Source of the DNA: Amphiduros pacificus | Lineage: Eukaryota > Annelida > Polychaeta > Phyllodocida > Hesionidae | Direction: 5' to 3' | DNA: 64,000 nucleotides | Assembly: GCA_949316495.1 (NCBI GenBank) | Contig: OX439008.1 | Span: 9,298,501-9,362,500 of the forward strand | Shown: one piece after another, positions 62,721-64,000 of the stretch | How positions within the stretch are numbered: the first letter of the stretch is position 1 | Layout of the letters: every line of letters begins with the position of its first letter | Notes under the pieces: generated by a model | The model's input: the letters and a program-made list of their open reading frames with translations, nothing else | Database searches by the model: none | Told to the model about the DNA's origin: nothing | Program-made: the position numbers and the translations under genes

Positions 62721-63706
62721 CACGTCTTTTTCCACCTGTTTGATAGGCATGTTACCTTTTGTTGATCATTTATTGCCCCGTATCTGGTGAACATGTGTCC
62801 TCGTTATTTCTTAATGCTTGATTTAATAATTCATCTTACATGACAGAAATCAAACATCACAGCAGCGAGTGTCTCTGAAAAAGCATTTTACTTATTCGCA
62901 CAACTTCGACATTCTATTGTTGGGATAAATTCATTTTGCGTATTATTCTATAAAGAAAATCAGACTACAATTATTGAAGAAAAATGAATTTCACATTCAG
63001 GATGGAAAATCAGGATTGTTATCTTATCCTATGAATGATACATAGTGTATTGCAAATACCAAACAAACATGGAAATATATGTCATACACACGCAAAATAT
63101 GACTCGGTAAAGAAATCAAACCTGGACTTTCAGCCAAAGAACACGATGCCAATTAGATTGTAGCAAAAATGGTGACAATTTCTCAAGAGATGTGATTGTA
63201 AAGGAAACATTAATTAAATGACAAAAAGAATCGCCGTCCATAAGCCATCTTGTTTGAATATTAACATGGCCACTTGGCTTTTGATACCCATGGAATTGAA
63301 CGATTTTGCTATATATAGTAGCAATGGCTTGTTATCCTTTCTCAATCATATCATATAACATACAAGCATCAAGAGCTAATCATTTTGTCATTATGCAATT
63401 AGCTCAGTAATCTCGTATTCCACTTGGATTTTAATCTCTTTTGTCTTTCTCCAAAAGATGTAAGGCTTCTGAGAGATTAATGCATCCTATATATTTCATG
63501 GCATAATTTCATTGGTGACCACATATAAATAGTTTTTAGGTTGTCCTTCTTTCTGATTTATACTCCCATATATTATCATCAAAGTCTGCTATGACAACCT
63601 CAGTATTGGGATTATATTCTTCTTTGAATCATCTTTAACCTAATGAAGAGCATCATCATCATATTTTTCTATGTTTTATTAAACTATATTTACTTTCAGA
63701 TCAATG

Positions 63707-63710
<4 letters not shown>
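62721..63710. other. Non-coding, no gene seen
   Basis: AT-rich sequence with no open frame of note and no recognised repeat. Confidence 0.45.
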
Positions 63711-63757
<47 letters not shown>

Positions 63758-63770
63758 TTATATATATGTA
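63711..63770. repeat. (AT)n microsatellite
   Basis: About 35 bp of pure AT dinucleotides followed by TTTATATATTTATATATATG. Simple sequence. Confidence 0.9.
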
Positions 63771-64000
63771 ACAGTTGTTATGTTCATGAGGCAACAATGT
63801 GAGAAGTAATGTTTGAAGTTGAGTAATGATGCGGACACATCAAGGGGACAGAGGTTACCGCAATATTTCTTTATACATCTTATAAATCTATAGTAGATGA
63901 TATCAAATGTCAATATTAAGAAAATCATCTTCTGCACCTTGTCGGCAAAAGATCCCCTTTAACGTAAAAGTTTCGATTTACATCATGAATAGAAATAAAT
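63771..64000. other. Non-coding, window edge
   Basis: No feature recognised before the window ends. Confidence 0.45.

Overview
The window looks like a gene-poor stretch of an animal nuclear genome, probably an invertebrate. It is AT-rich and lacks dense bacterial-style open reading frames. It carries long AT/GT microsatellites, several minisatellites, tRNA-derived SINE heads and a decayed LINE reverse-transcriptase end. A lophotrochozoan such as a mollusc would fit, but that is inference from texture only; no gene here identifies the species. Almost all open frames longer than 60 codons are tandem-repeat read-through or chance, so I do not call them genes.

Layout. 1-24,555: mostly non-coding DNA with minisatellites of 14-25 bp units and one of about 32 bp (near 0.15, 0.4, 3.8, 10.6, 14.0, 15.0 and 16.9 kb), two large AT/GT microsatellites (5.9 and 7.0 kb), three tRNA-like SINE heads (8.1, 8.3 and 13.4 kb), one possible 5' exon with a signal peptide on the minus strand (5.4-5.6 kb), a run of CTCF-like motifs (19.3-19.6 kb), and several GC-richer islands that could be regulatory DNA. 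24,565-58,375: one 33.8 kb inverted-repeat (foldback) element. 58,385-64,000: AT-rich DNA, a 15-bp minisatellite (60.2-61.3 kb), a LINE relic (61.8-62.3 kb) and an AT microsatellite.

The main object is the foldback element. It has a perfect 9-bp target-site duplication (CGTAAAACC, 24,556-24,564 and 58,376-58,384). Its outermost 206 bp are identical between the two ends when one is reverse-complemented. Inside these ends lie two opposed arrays of a 177-bp satellite monomer: about 113 forward copies on the left and about 76 reverse copies on the right. The arrays meet head-on in a T9 run at about 44,729 with no spacer and no transposase. Each arm has its own higher-order repeat structure, including a 3,011-bp tandem duplication that is almost identical between copies. 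This resembles Drosophila Foldback (FB) and sea urchin TU elements, but with a far longer repeat unit and much longer arms. A satellite array of this size framed by a transposon's own ends and target duplication suggests that the satellite belongs to, and could be spread by, a mobile element.

No protein-coding gene can be called with confidence, so no pathway can be described. The GC-richer islands would fit an intron or intergenic region next to a regulated gene, but that remains unproven.
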